Shown here in pieces: positions 35,341-44,632 of a stretch of 64,000 nt of DNA. The position numbers and the translations under genes are program-made. This stretch comes from an uncultured Porphyromonadaceae bacterium (GTDB taxonomy: Bacteria > Bacteroidota > Bacteroidia > Bacteroidales > Muribaculaceae). How positions within the stretch are numbered: the stretch's first letter is position 1; each line of letters starts with the position of its first letter. The notes beneath the pieces were generated by a model, which was not told the DNA's origin, did not search any database, and saw only the letters and a program-made list of their open reading frames with translations. The stretch spans positions 40,553-104,552 of the forward strand of contig CAMWMD010000004.1 of assembly GCA_947175265.1 (NCBI GenBank), written 5' to 3'.

Positions 35341-36039
35341 ATGAGTATCCGCTCCATTTTCCGTATAATAAAAAGTTTACCCTACTCTATATGGTTTAAT
35401 TTCCGGCATTTACCTTTCAATGATGCCCTACACCTGCCAATATTAATTTACAAACCCAGAATATTGGATTCACGAGGAACATTCAGGATAAACGGGAAAA
35501 TCTCCACGGGTATGATACGCTTGGGTTGGCCCTCGGTTTCAATATACCCAAACTCCGGGATTATGATAGAAAACAAGGGTGAGATAATATTCTCCGGTAA
35601 ATGCATGATCGGTAATGATTCAGCATTATCTGTGGGAGAAACGGGCACCCTGACGTTTGGGAATAATGTCGTCTGTACATGCACCCTAAAAGTTGCATGT
35701 TATCATAATATCTCAATAGGTGAAGATACATTAATTGGGTGGAATTGTCTGTTTACGGATACAGATTTCCATAAACTGAGCTATCCTTCATTTGATAGTA
35801 AGAGACCGAACAAAGGTTTCGGATCTATCCACGTAGGTGCCCGATGCTGGATTGCAAACGGATGTAAGTTTTTCAAAAATGTCAATATCCCGGATGAAGT
35901 CATTATCGGGTCTGATACGATTCTGAAAAAGTCACCGGATTGTGAGGGTCCTTGTGCCATTTCCACTTCCCATTCAATCATAATCAGAAAAGGGATTAAA
36001 TGGGATCCGAATAATGACAATATCAACTATTTATCTTAG
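35341..36039 (+). CDS. Hexapeptide-repeat acyltransferase
   Basis: A 232-residue left-handed beta-helix protein. From about residue 65 it shows hexapeptide turns (IMIENKGEIIF, CMIGNDSALSV, ISIGEDTLIGWNC, IHVGARCWIANGC, VIIGSDTILKK), as in sugar O-acetyltransferases. ATG 35341 is used because the track start (35308) is a TTG. It probably acetylates a capsule sugar. Its last 17 bp overlap the 3' end of the convergent wzx gene. Confidence 0.85.
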   Translation: MSIRSIFRIIKSLPYSIWFNFRHLPFNDALHLPILIYKPRILDSRGTFRINGKISTGMIRLGWPSVSIYPNSGIMIENKGEIIFSGKCMIGNDSALSVGETGTLTFGNNVVCTCTLKVACYHNISIGEDTLIGWNCLFTDTDFHKLSYPSFDSKRPNKGFGSIHVGARCWIANGCKFFKNVNIPDEVIIGSDTILKKSPDCEGPCAISTSHSIIIRKGIKWDPNNDNINYLS

Positions 36040-37426
36040 GAATCATCTTAAATTTTAGGGCACCTCCTACTATGATGGATGCACCGAGAATGACCACTCC
36101 AATCGACAGGAATGAATTCAGAATAAAATGGCCCCCGATGGCCAATAGTATGAAGGGAATTGTCCAAACCACGTTTTTCATAAACATCATAAAGCCGGGA
36201 AGAGGGAACAATCTTGAATAATATACCTTGGATACATAGAACAGGGTCACACTCGTTTCACTGGCCAATAAGACTATTGCGGAACCGACCGCTCCCATTT
36301 TGGGCGTCAGGACAAAATTCAATATGAGGGATACGATAGCACCAATCAAAGAACCAGACACCAGTATGTTATCTTTCTTCAGCACTACCAACCCCTGCAC
36401 AGATATAACTTGAGCCAGACACACCAAAGTCAAGGCACACATCAATATCCTCATAGGGCTTACGGATGGATCATATCCTGCTCCGGCAACCACGTCAATA
36501 ATCTCAGGAGCGAGGATTATGCTCATCGCCGTGACAGGGAAAGCAAACAGGAAGACAATATTGTATGAATTTTTCAAATAAGAAATGAATTTGCCCTCCT
36601 CTCCGGATGATATCATTGAAGCCATGCGAGGCATCATGACAGAGGTAAAGGCAGAGAACATACTCAGTATTATAAAATAGAGTTTTAAAGATGTAGTGTA
36701 ATATCCTACCTCATCCATATCTCTGACTAAACCGAGATACATGACATTAAAAGTAATGTACATTGACGACATTATGGAGAACAATCCTAATTTAAGATTA
36801 GAACTGAGATATCTCCAAATTTTCAGATTGTTATGATTTATTTTTACAAATTTTCGTGAATAAACAAAATTTATAAATGCATTCACCACGTATGACAGAA
36901 TCGTAAGGATGAAGTAAAGCTTGTAGTCAGAGGTGTCCTTTATAGTAAGAAAGATAAGGAAAATGTAACACAGTTTTATCACCACACTTCTTATGGTGAT
37001 ATATCTGAAGTTTTCCAATCCGGTGAAAAACCATTCCAATATAAGAGCACTGAAAAGAATTTTGGCATTGCCTATCCAAAACAACTCCTTGTATCTATAT
37101 AAATCATGAAACAGAAAAATGGCCAGATTATAAATGAGCAAAACCAACAGTGTGAAAAGCAAGTTCAGATAGAATATGCTTGAGACTGCCGATGATAATT
37201 CATTTTGACTTTCCTTATATTTTGCAGTTTCCCGTGTGCCGATAGCCACGATTCCCATACTTGCAAACAGAAGGAAGTAATCGATTGTATTCATCACGAA
37301 ATTCACCTCTCCGAACTTATCGGGACCCAACACACGCGTTATGTATGGGAGCGTAATGAAGCCAAGAATATAGTTGGAGAAGGTCAATACTCCTTTATAA
37401 GCAAAGTTCTTTTTAATGTCGGCCAT
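36023..37426 (-). CDS. wzx: Oligosaccharide flippase Wzx
   Basis: A 467-residue polytopic membrane protein of the MATE/PST superfamily with about 12-14 hydrophobic helices. It starts AYKGVLTFSNYILGFITLPYITRVLGPDKFG, a Wzx/RfbX signature. It flips undecaprenyl-linked repeat units across the inner membrane. It is 9 bp downstream of the polymerase gene on the same strand. Confidence 0.9.
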   Translation of the reverse strand: MADIKKNFAYKGVLTFSNYILGFITLPYITRVLGPDKFGEVNFVMNTIDYFLLFASMGIVAIGTRETAKYKESQNELSSAVSSIFYLNLLFTLLVLLIYNLAIFLFHDLYRYKELFWIGNAKILFSALILEWFFTGLENFRYITIRSVVIKLCYIFLIFLTIKDTSDYKLYFILTILSYVVNAFINFVYSRKFVKINHNNLKIWRYLSSNLKLGLFSIMSSMYITFNVMYLGLVRDMDEVGYYTTSLKLYFIILSMFSAFTSVMMPRMASMISSGEEGKFISYLKNSYNIVFLFAFPVTAMSIILAPEIIDVVAGAGYDPSVSPMRILMCALTLVCLAQVISVQGLVVLKKDNILVSGSLIGAIVSLILNFVLTPKMGAVGSAIVLLASETSVTLFYVSKVYYSRLFPLPGFMMFMKNVVWTIPFILLAIGGHFILNSFLSIGVVILGASIIVGGALKFKMIPKINS

Positions 37427-37435
37427 AACAAGAAA

Positions 37436-38650
37436 TCATCTAATCCTACGGCTGTAATTGATAGCTCTCCGACGATTGGGTGCCACCTCTTTATCAAATT
37501 GATTGGAATAAGGGTAATACATATCATAAGATTTCAGATTGCCAGAGCGATTTACCTTGGCGTTATAGTCAATGTAAAACACCACTCCCAAAAGAGGAAC
37601 GAGCAACATCATCCAACCGACGAAACGCAGCCTCAATTTAAATCTCAATATATCAAAGGAACGGGTGTACATAAAATATGACATTATCAGGAATTGGAAC
37701 ACCATGAAATAGTTGAGGTATCTATTCAGGATAGTCACACCCACCGCCAGTTCACCGAAATATATACTCAGCATACACATCATCTCGATCTGCCGGAAAT
37801 AGGGATTTCTATCCGCACCCATTCTTTTTAAATAATAAAGAGATATAAGAGGATAACATATCGAGCGGACAAGCCAGCCAAGAGTACCGAATATGTTCAT
37901 TGTCGCTCCACCCAAATCATCTTCCGCGTAAGTCTGCGCACGTTCGGACATTGACTCAGTCATCGCTATAGCCTGGACAAAATCAAAAAGGAAAAATTTT
38001 ATGCCAAACGACAAAGCGAGCATCAATGGAACGATTATCCAACTGCGCTTCCCAAATATAAACATTTCTCTAATCCAGCGCAATTTAATCAACGGGAGCA
38101 GGAAAAGCAAAATTGATGAAACATGGAATAGAAACGCGACCGTCACGTATGCATAGTAAACCAGCCATTTGTTCTTGGCGAAGGCTTTCCAACCTAAAAG
38201 GAAAAAACTCACTGCAATCGCTTCTCTGAGCACCTGCATATTGAGCATCAGATATAGGAAAACGAAATAGAAGAAACCTGCAATGAATATTTTATGGGTA
38301 TTTCTGTATAGGAAACGGAAAAAAACCGTATTAACGAAAATTGCCACCACAATCTGCAACAGCACGAATTCTCTCGTTATCGACCTGCATATTGCACATA
38401 AAACCACATACAGAGGAGCATATCGTGAATTGATGAAATCACGTACATTAAGAGACGTAAAGGTTGGCAACTGGTTATATTCGTTCTCATACCTCACGGA
38501 ATCCGAACCCATCTTATATCTGAAACCCGCTACGCATATCAAAAGAATCAACATGATCAGCCACCATGTGTTTCTCCCTTTCTGGTAATTCTGGTAATCG
38601 TAACAATAACTCAATACCAAAAATGCTATGATGATTATCAAGTATATCAT
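37436..38650 (-). CDS. wzy: EpsG-type polysaccharide polymerase (Wzy)
   Basis: A 404-residue protein made of about ten hydrophobic helices with a periplasmic loop. The EpsG-family start (CYDYQNYQKGRNTWWLIMLILLICVAGFRYKMGSDSVRYENEY) and the FxMLNMQVLREAIAVSFFLLG region are visible. It should polymerise repeat units after Wzx flipping. The call is by topology and family; Wzy sequences vary greatly. Confidence 0.82.
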   Translation of the reverse strand: MIYLIIIIAFLVLSYCYDYQNYQKGRNTWWLIMLILLICVAGFRYKMGSDSVRYENEYNQLPTFTSLNVRDFINSRYAPLYVVLCAICRSITREFVLLQIVVAIFVNTVFFRFLYRNTHKIFIAGFFYFVFLYLMLNMQVLREAIAVSFFLLGWKAFAKNKWLVYYAYVTVAFLFHVSSILLFLLPLIKLRWIREMFIFGKRSWIIVPLMLALSFGIKFFLFDFVQAIAMTESMSERAQTYAEDDLGGATMNIFGTLGWLVRSICYPLISLYYLKRMGADRNPYFRQIEMMCMLSIYFGELAVGVTILNRYLNYFMVFQFLIMSYFMYTRSFDILRFKLRLRFVGWMMLLVPLLGVVFYIDYNAKVNRSGNLKSYDMYYPYSNQFDKEVAPNRRRAINYSRRIR

Positions 38651-39028
38651 AGAAGGATTATTTCATCTTCAGTCAGTCGGCAACACCTCTATAAGTATGC
38701 CAAGATAGATGCCGGATAGTTGAAATTTATTAACGGAGGAGATCTACATCACCATACTCTGTTCATAATGCCCCAAAAATTTAAATAAAATAATGGGACG
38801 CGACTTCACAAAGTATCGTAATCTAATAACGTATATTATTATCTTTTCTTATACGGATTAAAAAGTGACTTTTTATAATTTTTATCACGTTAAAATCCCG
38901 ATGTCATAATATAAGTCCACACTTATCAATGACTAAAAGCAAGACCGAAAAGAAGAGTCATGCTACACGAGTTCTATATCAAATTGACCGGATATCTAAA
39001 TATTGATATTCAAATTTCACGTTATACA
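38651..39028. other. AT-rich gap upstream of wzy
   Basis: About 380 bp between the terminator of the wza-wzc-cpsB unit and the wzy start, with AT content far above the window average. No consensus -7 box on the minus strand and no ORF or RNA fold were found; it must hold the wzy-wzx promoter unless read-through supplies it. Confidence 0.5.
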
Positions 39029-39078
39029 AAAATTGATAAGAAGTAATGAATAATGCATTCATCACTTCTTTATCAATT
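39028..39078 (-). terminator. Terminator overlapping the 3' end of cpsB
   Basis: AATTGATAAGAAGTAATGAA (39031-39050) pairs with TTCATCACTTCTTTATCAATT (39058-39078) apart from one bulge and one mismatch, with T5 after the stem on the minus strand. One arm encodes the last codons and stop of cpsB. Confidence 0.7.
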
Positions 39079-39766
39079 CTATTGCCTTCTGCTTGGCAGA
39101 ATTTCTATCTATACCTGAAAGGAATGCCTGGTGACGGTGGATATCGCTTCCGGTGTAGTCGATCATACCTTTAGAAAGGAGCCATTCCGCTTTCTTTCTT
39201 GCCGTCTCGCCGTAAGCATCCACAAGGGATAGATAATTCATCTGCATCTTTACGCCTCTTTCACGGAGTTTGATATAATCTTTCTCCTCCATGTACCTGT
39301 ATCTCTCCGGATGGGCAAGAATGGGGAAATATCCCTTGCTGAATATTCCCTCTATCATATCGTCCATACCATAGGGAGGAGTATAATAGGAGGTCTCAAT
39401 GAGCAGATGATTCCCCTCCTCCCCTATCGGAAGAAGGTCGTTGGCCTCAAGACGTTCCTCAAAGAGGGTGTCGAGCATATTTTCAGCCGCAAGCCGGAGT
39501 TCGATATTTCCGGTCCACGCATCCTGCAATTCCTTGAAGCGGTTGCGGAGGTCGGCGGGTGTATTGGGGAAATCTTCCATGATGTGAGGGGTGAGCCATA
39601 CACGCTTTACCCCCAGTTCATCAAAAGTCTTCAATATATCAAGAGATTCCTCCATGGTCTTGACGCCATCGTCTACACCCGGGAGTATGTGTGAATGCCA
39701 GTCAGTGAGATTATTTAAAAGTCCCGACTGACGTATCGCTGTCGTTGATTTCTTAAAAGGCCACAC
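39062..39766 (-). CDS. CpsB/CapC-type tyrosine-protein phosphatase
   Basis: PHP-fold manganese-dependent phosphatase that dephosphorylates the Wzc kinase. Motifs are DWHSHILPGVDDGVKTMEESL, TPHIMED, ILAHPERYRYM and YTGSDIHRH. The track start (39865) is a TTG inside low-complexity AT repeats, whose translation (NSQLRVK, FNFQLSFFN) is not part of the family. GTG at 39766 gives MWPFKKSTT..., the expected start, and 234 residues. It follows wzc with a 196-bp gap holding a hairpin. Confidence 0.85.
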   Translation of the reverse strand: MWPFKKSTTAIRQSGLLNNLTDWHSHILPGVDDGVKTMEESLDILKTFDELGVKRVWLTPHIMEDFPNTPADLRNRFKELQDAWTGNIELRLAAENMLDTLFEERLEANDLLPIGEEGNHLLIETSYYTPPYGMDDMIEGIFSKGYFPILAHPERYRYMEEKDYIKLRERGVKMQMNYLSLVDAYGETARKKAEWLLSKGMIDYTGSDIHRHQAFLSGIDRNSAKQKAIELIKK

Positions 39767-39779
39767 TTTGCGTAAATTG

Positions 39780-39862
39780 AAAAATGAAAGTTGAAAATTG
39801 AAAATTGCAGACTCGGAGTTTAATCCGGTAATTTTAACTCGGAGTTGAGAGTTGGAGACTTT
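39780..39862. repeat. Low-complexity TTGAAAATTGAAAATTG spacer
   Basis: A stretch of near-repeats of AATTGAAAATTG and AACTCGGAGTT between wzc and cpsB. Related tracts occur at about 5164-5193 and 20672-20700. They resemble dispersed AT-rich spacer text found in Bacteroidales genomes. Confidence 0.5.
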
Positions 39863-39896
39863 CAACTTAAAACACGTAGTTGAAATTTTTAATGGT

Positions 39897-39940
39897 TAAG
39901 GAGATTAGGGAAACTTGATATTTCCTTAATCTCCTTTTAT
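39897..39940 (-). terminator. Hairpin between wzc and cpsB
   Basis: AAAGGAGATTAAGGAAA and TTTCCCTAATCTCCTT (minus strand) form a long stem with one mismatch, 23 bp past the wzc stop. The T-run is poor, so it may be an RNA-stabilising or partial terminator. Confidence 0.5.
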
Positions 39941-39962
39941 CATCAGCGGTCTCTCGGTAGCA

Positions 39963-42377
39963 TTACGAAAGGTGCTGATAGTTGCCGTAAGTGTAATAGC
40001 GGCTATGTATCGCCTCTGTGCCGTTGAGGACAAGACTCATGTTGTTGAATTTCTTATCCGCATAGAGTTCGTCCAGTTCCTTGAGGGCGGAGCGTTCAAG
40101 CAGACCGGCGCGTACCACAAAAAGTGTGCGGTCTGCAAGTTGCCCGACAATATTTGTGTCGACCACGATATTCACCGGCGGACAGTCGAGGAGGATATAG
40201 TCATAATCCTTCTTAGCCTCTTCCACCAGTTTGTCAAGCCTTCCGTTCTCCAGGAGTTCCGCCGGGTTCGGGGGCATCTTTCCGATAGGCATTATGGTGA
40301 GGTCAGGCTGGTCAGGCACCGTCTTCAGCAGAGATCTCCAATCGTCGGTATGATCGGTCAGATAATCCGAAAGCCCTTTCTTTGGCATCCCCACATACAT
40401 TGAGGAAGAGCCATGACGGAGGTCGCAGTCTATAAGTAGCACACGTTTCTTCTTTATGGCAAAACTCAAACCGAGATTATACGAGATAAATGATTTACCG
40501 GAACCGGGGTTGAAAGATGTGATCAAGACAACCTGACATTTCTTGTCTTTACCTGCCATGAAGTCGAGGTTACTTCTAATCACCCTGAACGCCTCATTGA
40601 CAACATCACGTTTACCTTCGGCAACGACTGAGAGGGGAGCCGTATCCTCCTTCTTACCGATAAGTTTACCCTTACCGTCAAGTTTGAATTTACGCTTCTT
40701 ACCGACGTGAGGTATCTCACCCGCGAACGGCATCTTGACGTTCTCCAGGTCTTTCTTTCCGCGTATCTTGGTATTGAGCACCTCCTGCAAATAAAGGATA
40801 AAGGTGGGGAGAGCGATACTGAAAATGAAAGCCAGGATAAGAATTATCTTCTTCTTAGGAGACACAGGCTCGAGCGAACCCATCGGGGGAGTGAGTATAC
40901 GCAGATTATCTGCCGTGAACTTCTGGCTAAGTTCATTCTCCTCCCTTTTTTCGAGAAGGAACATATATAGACTTTCCTTCACCTTCTGCTGACGTCCTTC
41001 CGTTATGATAGGCAAGGTCTTTGCAGGAGTGGAGACCATTCTACCCTCCGCTTTGGCCCTTTCATTACGGGCAGTCCTAAGATTCATCTCCAAATGCTGG
41101 ATCTGATTGTCAATGGTCTTCATGATGATATCTCTTCTCACATCAATCTGACGTTCATATTCCTCCAGCAACGGGTTGTGTTCAGACGAATTGGCAATCA
41201 TAGTTTTCCTTCTGAGGAGCAATTCGTTGTAAGCGACAATCTGCTGTTCCGCCTCGCCCTCTCCGAAGCCAAGATTCAAAGGGACGATATTATATTTGTT
41301 AGCCGGGTTCTTGACATATTCATCGAGATATTTCGACAAAGTAATCTTATTTTGAAGATTAATAATCCTATCTTCATTAGAAGCCTCCTTTTGTAAAGAA
41401 ATTTCTGCTGATTGTCCGAGACTGATTGTTCCGGTTCCGGCCTGCAGATCCGCGAGTGTCTTGTCAGCATCCCCCAATTCCTGCTGGATGACGGCCAAGC
41501 GATCGTTGATGAACTCAGAGGTTGCCTTCGTCATCTTATTCTTATCCTCAACCCAATTCTCTTTGTAAACATCAAGAATGGTAGTGAGGATTGCGTTGGC
41601 ACGCTCCACATTCTCATCTTTTATGGTGAGGTCAATCACCTCGGCATCCTCATCGGTGAGGTCGCCTGTGACCTGCTCCATATAATACTCTATGGCATTC
41701 TGAGTGGCCGACTTGCTGACCTCTATGGTTATCTCGTCGTCATCCTTAAAGAGGTTGTCAATATTCTTATAGAAGTCGCTCTTTGATATCTCAATATGGC
41801 CGAGAGGGGTCTTGAATACTCCGAAGCAATTTTTAAATTCCACCTCGCCATCATATTTCTCCTTTCCATCCGGAGTATATTCGATAAACTTATATAATCT
41901 TCCGCTACCGTCCTTCCTGAGGTCAATACGGAAAGAGGCTCCGCGCTGCTCCAACACATCAATCATCTTCACCTTCATGGGGAGGGATGTGCCGAACAGT
42001 GTGACGTTGTGAGGCCATTTTCGCCAAGTGTAATCCATGGTGAGGTCCAAACGCTTCACAACTTCCGACATTATGGCAGGGGATGTTATGGCAATCAATT
42101 CGTTGTAGACACTTGTATTGCCCCCCATCAGTCCTAATGAAGAGAAAGAACTCGGCAATGTAGGGGTGCCACCGCTATCCTTATCCTTCACCAGGATTTG
42201 TTCCTGACGTTCGAAAACGGGTTCTTTCCTTATAATATAGAAAGCAGCCAGACCTACAAAAAAGAAAACCGACAATGCAAACCATTTCCAATTGGCCTTA
42301 CATATCTGGAAAAAATCCTTTATAGAGAAATTGTCCAGATCATTAGCCCGGGGTTGAGCATTAAGTGTTGAGTCCAT
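39963..42377 (-). CDS. wzc: Wzc-type polysaccharide tyrosine autokinase
   Basis: An 804-residue inner-membrane kinase controlling capsule chain export. A Wzz domain begins after TM1 (about 31-50). A coiled-coil region and the GNVR-type second TM near 515-535 follow. The cytosolic BY-kinase domain has Walker A SFNPGSGKSF (about 622-631), Walker A' VLLIDCDLR and Walker B YILLDCPP. The tyrosine-rich tail SRYYTYGNYQ is the autophosphorylation cluster. It lies 12 bp after wza and before its phosphatase. Confidence 0.93.
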   Translation of the reverse strand: MDSTLNAQPRANDLDNFSIKDFFQICKANWKWFALSVFFFVGLAAFYIIRKEPVFERQEQILVKDKDSGGTPTLPSSFSSLGLMGGNTSVYNELIAITSPAIMSEVVKRLDLTMDYTWRKWPHNVTLFGTSLPMKVKMIDVLEQRGASFRIDLRKDGSGRLYKFIEYTPDGKEKYDGEVEFKNCFGVFKTPLGHIEISKSDFYKNIDNLFKDDDEITIEVSKSATQNAIEYYMEQVTGDLTDEDAEVIDLTIKDENVERANAILTTILDVYKENWVEDKNKMTKATSEFINDRLAVIQQELGDADKTLADLQAGTGTISLGQSAEISLQKEASNEDRIINLQNKITLSKYLDEYVKNPANKYNIVPLNLGFGEGEAEQQIVAYNELLLRRKTMIANSSEHNPLLEEYERQIDVRRDIIMKTIDNQIQHLEMNLRTARNERAKAEGRMVSTPAKTLPIITEGRQQKVKESLYMFLLEKREENELSQKFTADNLRILTPPMGSLEPVSPKKKIILILAFIFSIALPTFILYLQEVLNTKIRGKKDLENVKMPFAGEIPHVGKKRKFKLDGKGKLIGKKEDTAPLSVVAEGKRDVVNEAFRVIRSNLDFMAGKDKKCQVVLITSFNPGSGKSFISYNLGLSFAIKKKRVLLIDCDLRHGSSSMYVGMPKKGLSDYLTDHTDDWRSLLKTVPDQPDLTIMPIGKMPPNPAELLENGRLDKLVEEAKKDYDYILLDCPPVNIVVDTNIVGQLADRTLFVVRAGLLERSALKELDELYADKKFNNMSLVLNGTEAIHSRYYTYGNYQHLS

Positions 42378-42389
42378 TCCGATTATAGT

Positions 42390-43175
42390 TTATTTTACGA
42401 TGAGCACAGTCATTGATGTCAGCAACGAGGCAACCGAAACCCAGAAACTCAGGTTCAGCACATTATTTCCATTGATGGTGGTCTGTCTCTTGCGGATATT
42501 GTTGGGCTCCACATAGATTATATCATCCTGTTTCAAATAATATGCCGGAGACTTCGTCAATTCAGAGTAGTTAGTAAGATCTACCGTATAAGTATGAGCC
42601 CCATCTTTCTCCTTACGGATCACCTTTATATTTTCCCTTTGACCCTGCAAGGTGATATCGCCTGCAAGGGCAATGGCCTCCACAATGGTCATCTCCTCCT
42701 TAGAGAGTCCGAAACGTCCGGCATGATTTACCTCTCCCAAAACAGAATATCCGAGATTGAGAAATTCAACGGTCACCACGACCTCCTTTACATATCCCTT
42801 TCCAATAATCTCACCCTTTATAAATGCGGCCAACTCGGTTCGGGTCATTCCCTCCACCTTGAGCTCGCCGAGTATCGGAAAATCAATCGTGCCCTCCTTG
42901 CTTACGAAGTAATCCGAATGACCATCCCCGATTCTATCATGAGGCAATGTCTTGTTAAACAGATTGGATACTGCGGTTTCCTTTGCTTTCACAATGATAG
43001 AAAGTTTGTCGTAAGGCTCAATCTTTGCCTCATCCCCGGGAGGAATTGGGAGCACTGTCTCAGTGACATCCTGAAAATATGTCACGTTTTTTGGCGTCCT
43101 GCATCCGGTCAAACCTATCATAAACAGCACCAGGGCTGCCATAAAAATTGTTTCAAGGCGTGATTTTCCTCTCAT
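42390..43175 (-). CDS. wza: Wza-type polysaccharide export lipoprotein
   Basis: A 261-residue outer-membrane lipoprotein: lipobox GLTGC with Cys25, a polysaccharide-export (poly_export) domain (PGDEAKIEPYDKLSIIVKA) and SLBB-type segments (YSVLGEVNHAGRFGLSKEEMTIVEAIALAGD). The C-terminal segment is hydrophobic (LSFWVSVASLLTSMTVLIV), which in Bacteroidetes versions is a predicted TM helix. It forms the export channel working with Wzc. Confidence 0.92.
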   Translation of the reverse strand: MRGKSRLETIFMAALVLFMIGLTGCRTPKNVTYFQDVTETVLPIPPGDEAKIEPYDKLSIIVKAKETAVSNLFNKTLPHDRIGDGHSDYFVSKEGTIDFPILGELKVEGMTRTELAAFIKGEIIGKGYVKEVVVTVEFLNLGYSVLGEVNHAGRFGLSKEEMTIVEAIALAGDITLQGQRENIKVIRKEKDGAHTYTVDLTNYSELTKSPAYYLKQDDIIYVEPNNIRKRQTTINGNNVLNLSFWVSVASLLTSMTVLIVK

Positions 43176-43380
43176 TTCATTTATCAGGTTATACTGTTAC
43201 TCTGTTTTTTATTAGTCGTCAAGTGTGGGCCTGAGTCGTTTCCGATTCTTGCCTTATCTTTAAACGTTGGCGTTCCCGTCTCTATTATAAGTTTCCCCAT
43301 AAAAAAATTATTTTCCCTCCCGCGAGTCTATTAGTGCCAATTATCATTCAAAAAATAACCGTCATGTAAAAAATAATCAC

Positions 43381-43388
43381 TAACTTTG
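43381..43388 (+). promoter_or_regulatory. -7 box upstream of the initiating transferase
   Basis: TAACTTTG, 31 bp before the ATG at 43420; the -33 region is poor. Confidence 0.5.
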
Positions 43389-43419
43389 CATATTTGCTAA
43401 ACACTACTTCATTACAATT

Positions 43420-44547
43420 ATGATCAACTGGATAGCCAACGATATTATTGCACTCCTCATCTCTCTAATTCTCACGGGAATCATTATTCCCCAGATTCTG
43501 CTTATAGCTTTCAGGAAAAAACTTTTTGACGACATTGACGAAAGAAAGATACATAAAGGTGTTGTCCCGAGGTTAGGGGGCATAGCCTTTCTACCCTCAA
43601 TTCTCTTCTCCCTCGCCGTAGTGGTGGGCTGGGACCTGCGCCTCGGCGGAATGGATGCCTGGGAACAGTTCAGCACGAGCATCGTCCCGATGTATTTCAT
43701 GATAAGCGCCACTCTCCTGATGTTTCTCGTCGGAATCGCCGACGACCTGGTGGGAGTAAGATACATGGCGAAATTCATTGTCCAGATACTGGCGGCGGTG
43801 CTCATAGTGATGTCGGGAATGTATATCGACAATCTCTTCGGCTTCATCTGGCTCAAACAACTTCCGATATGGCTCGGGATACTCGCAACCGTGTTCGCCG
43901 TGGTCTACGTGGTGAATGCCATAAACCTTATCGACGGCATCGACGGGCTGGCGTCAGGCCTGAGCACGGTAGCCCTCGCCTTCTATGCGATACTCTTCTA
44001 TAATGCCGGCGAATACGTCTATTCCATGTTGGCTTGCGCCGCCGCCGGCACACTGTTCCCTTTCTTCTATTTCAACGTATTCGGAAATGCGGTGAAACGC
44101 AAGAAGATATTTATGGGGGACACCGGAGCCTTGACAACGGGTATGATACTTGTGTTCTGCGCCATTGCGATGCTTAACATCAAAGGCTCCGCATTCGAAG
44201 GGGAATATAATCCTTTTGTGCTCGCGCTCTCACCCCTCATCATTCCCTGCTTTGACGTCGTCAGGGTATATCTCCACAGGGTACGCGCCCACCGCAATCC
44301 CTTTCTTCCCGACAAATGCCACATACACCATAAACTGCTCGCCCTCGGTCTCAACCAGCGTGCGGCACTGTGCGTGATTCTGCTTTGGTCCGTGCTGTTT
44401 ATCCTTGTAAACGTCGCTTTGTCTGACCTCATCAATCCGACACTCCTCATCTTTACCGATATCGTAATCTGGACTCTTGCCAACATAATCCTCTCCCGGA
44501 AAATACGTGAACGCGAGAAAAGGCTAAACGTGCATCTCTTCGATTGA
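43420..44547 (+). CDS. MraY/WecA-family glycosyl-1-phosphate transferase
   Basis: A 375-residue polytopic enzyme that loads the first sugar phosphate on undecaprenyl phosphate. Family motifs are HKGVVPRLGGIAF, the catalytic IADDLVG, VVNAINLIDGIDGLASGLS, FMGDTGAL and the cytosolic PDKCHIHHKLLALGL of WecA/TagO-type enzymes. It is divergent from wza and followed 85 bp later by wzi, so it is the likely initiating enzyme of this locus. Confidence 0.92.
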   Translation: MINWIANDIIALLISLILTGIIIPQILLIAFRKKLFDDIDERKIHKGVVPRLGGIAFLPSILFSLAVVVGWDLRLGGMDAWEQFSTSIVPMYFMISATLLMFLVGIADDLVGVRYMAKFIVQILAAVLIVMSGMYIDNLFGFIWLKQLPIWLGILATVFAVVYVVNAINLIDGIDGLASGLSTVALAFYAILFYNAGEYVYSMLACAAAGTLFPFFYFNVFGNAVKRKKIFMGDTGALTTGMILVFCAIAMLNIKGSAFEGEYNPFVLALSPLIIPCFDVVRVYLHRVRAHRNPFLPDKCHIHHKLLALGLNQRAALCVILLWSVLFILVNVALSDLINPTLLIFTDIVIWTLANIILSRKIREREKRLNVHLFD

Positions 44548-44632
44548 TACCCTTCGTTTTATCGGGGATGAAATGACTTCGTTTCCCCTTATACCTTTTC
44601 CCTCCCTTTTTCAAACTACGACATCAACTTTC

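Noticed and set aside
43405-43856. 150-aa minus ORF opposite the MraY-family gene
   Set aside because: Shadow frame of a membrane protein, Met/Arg/Ser-rich, no supporting signals.
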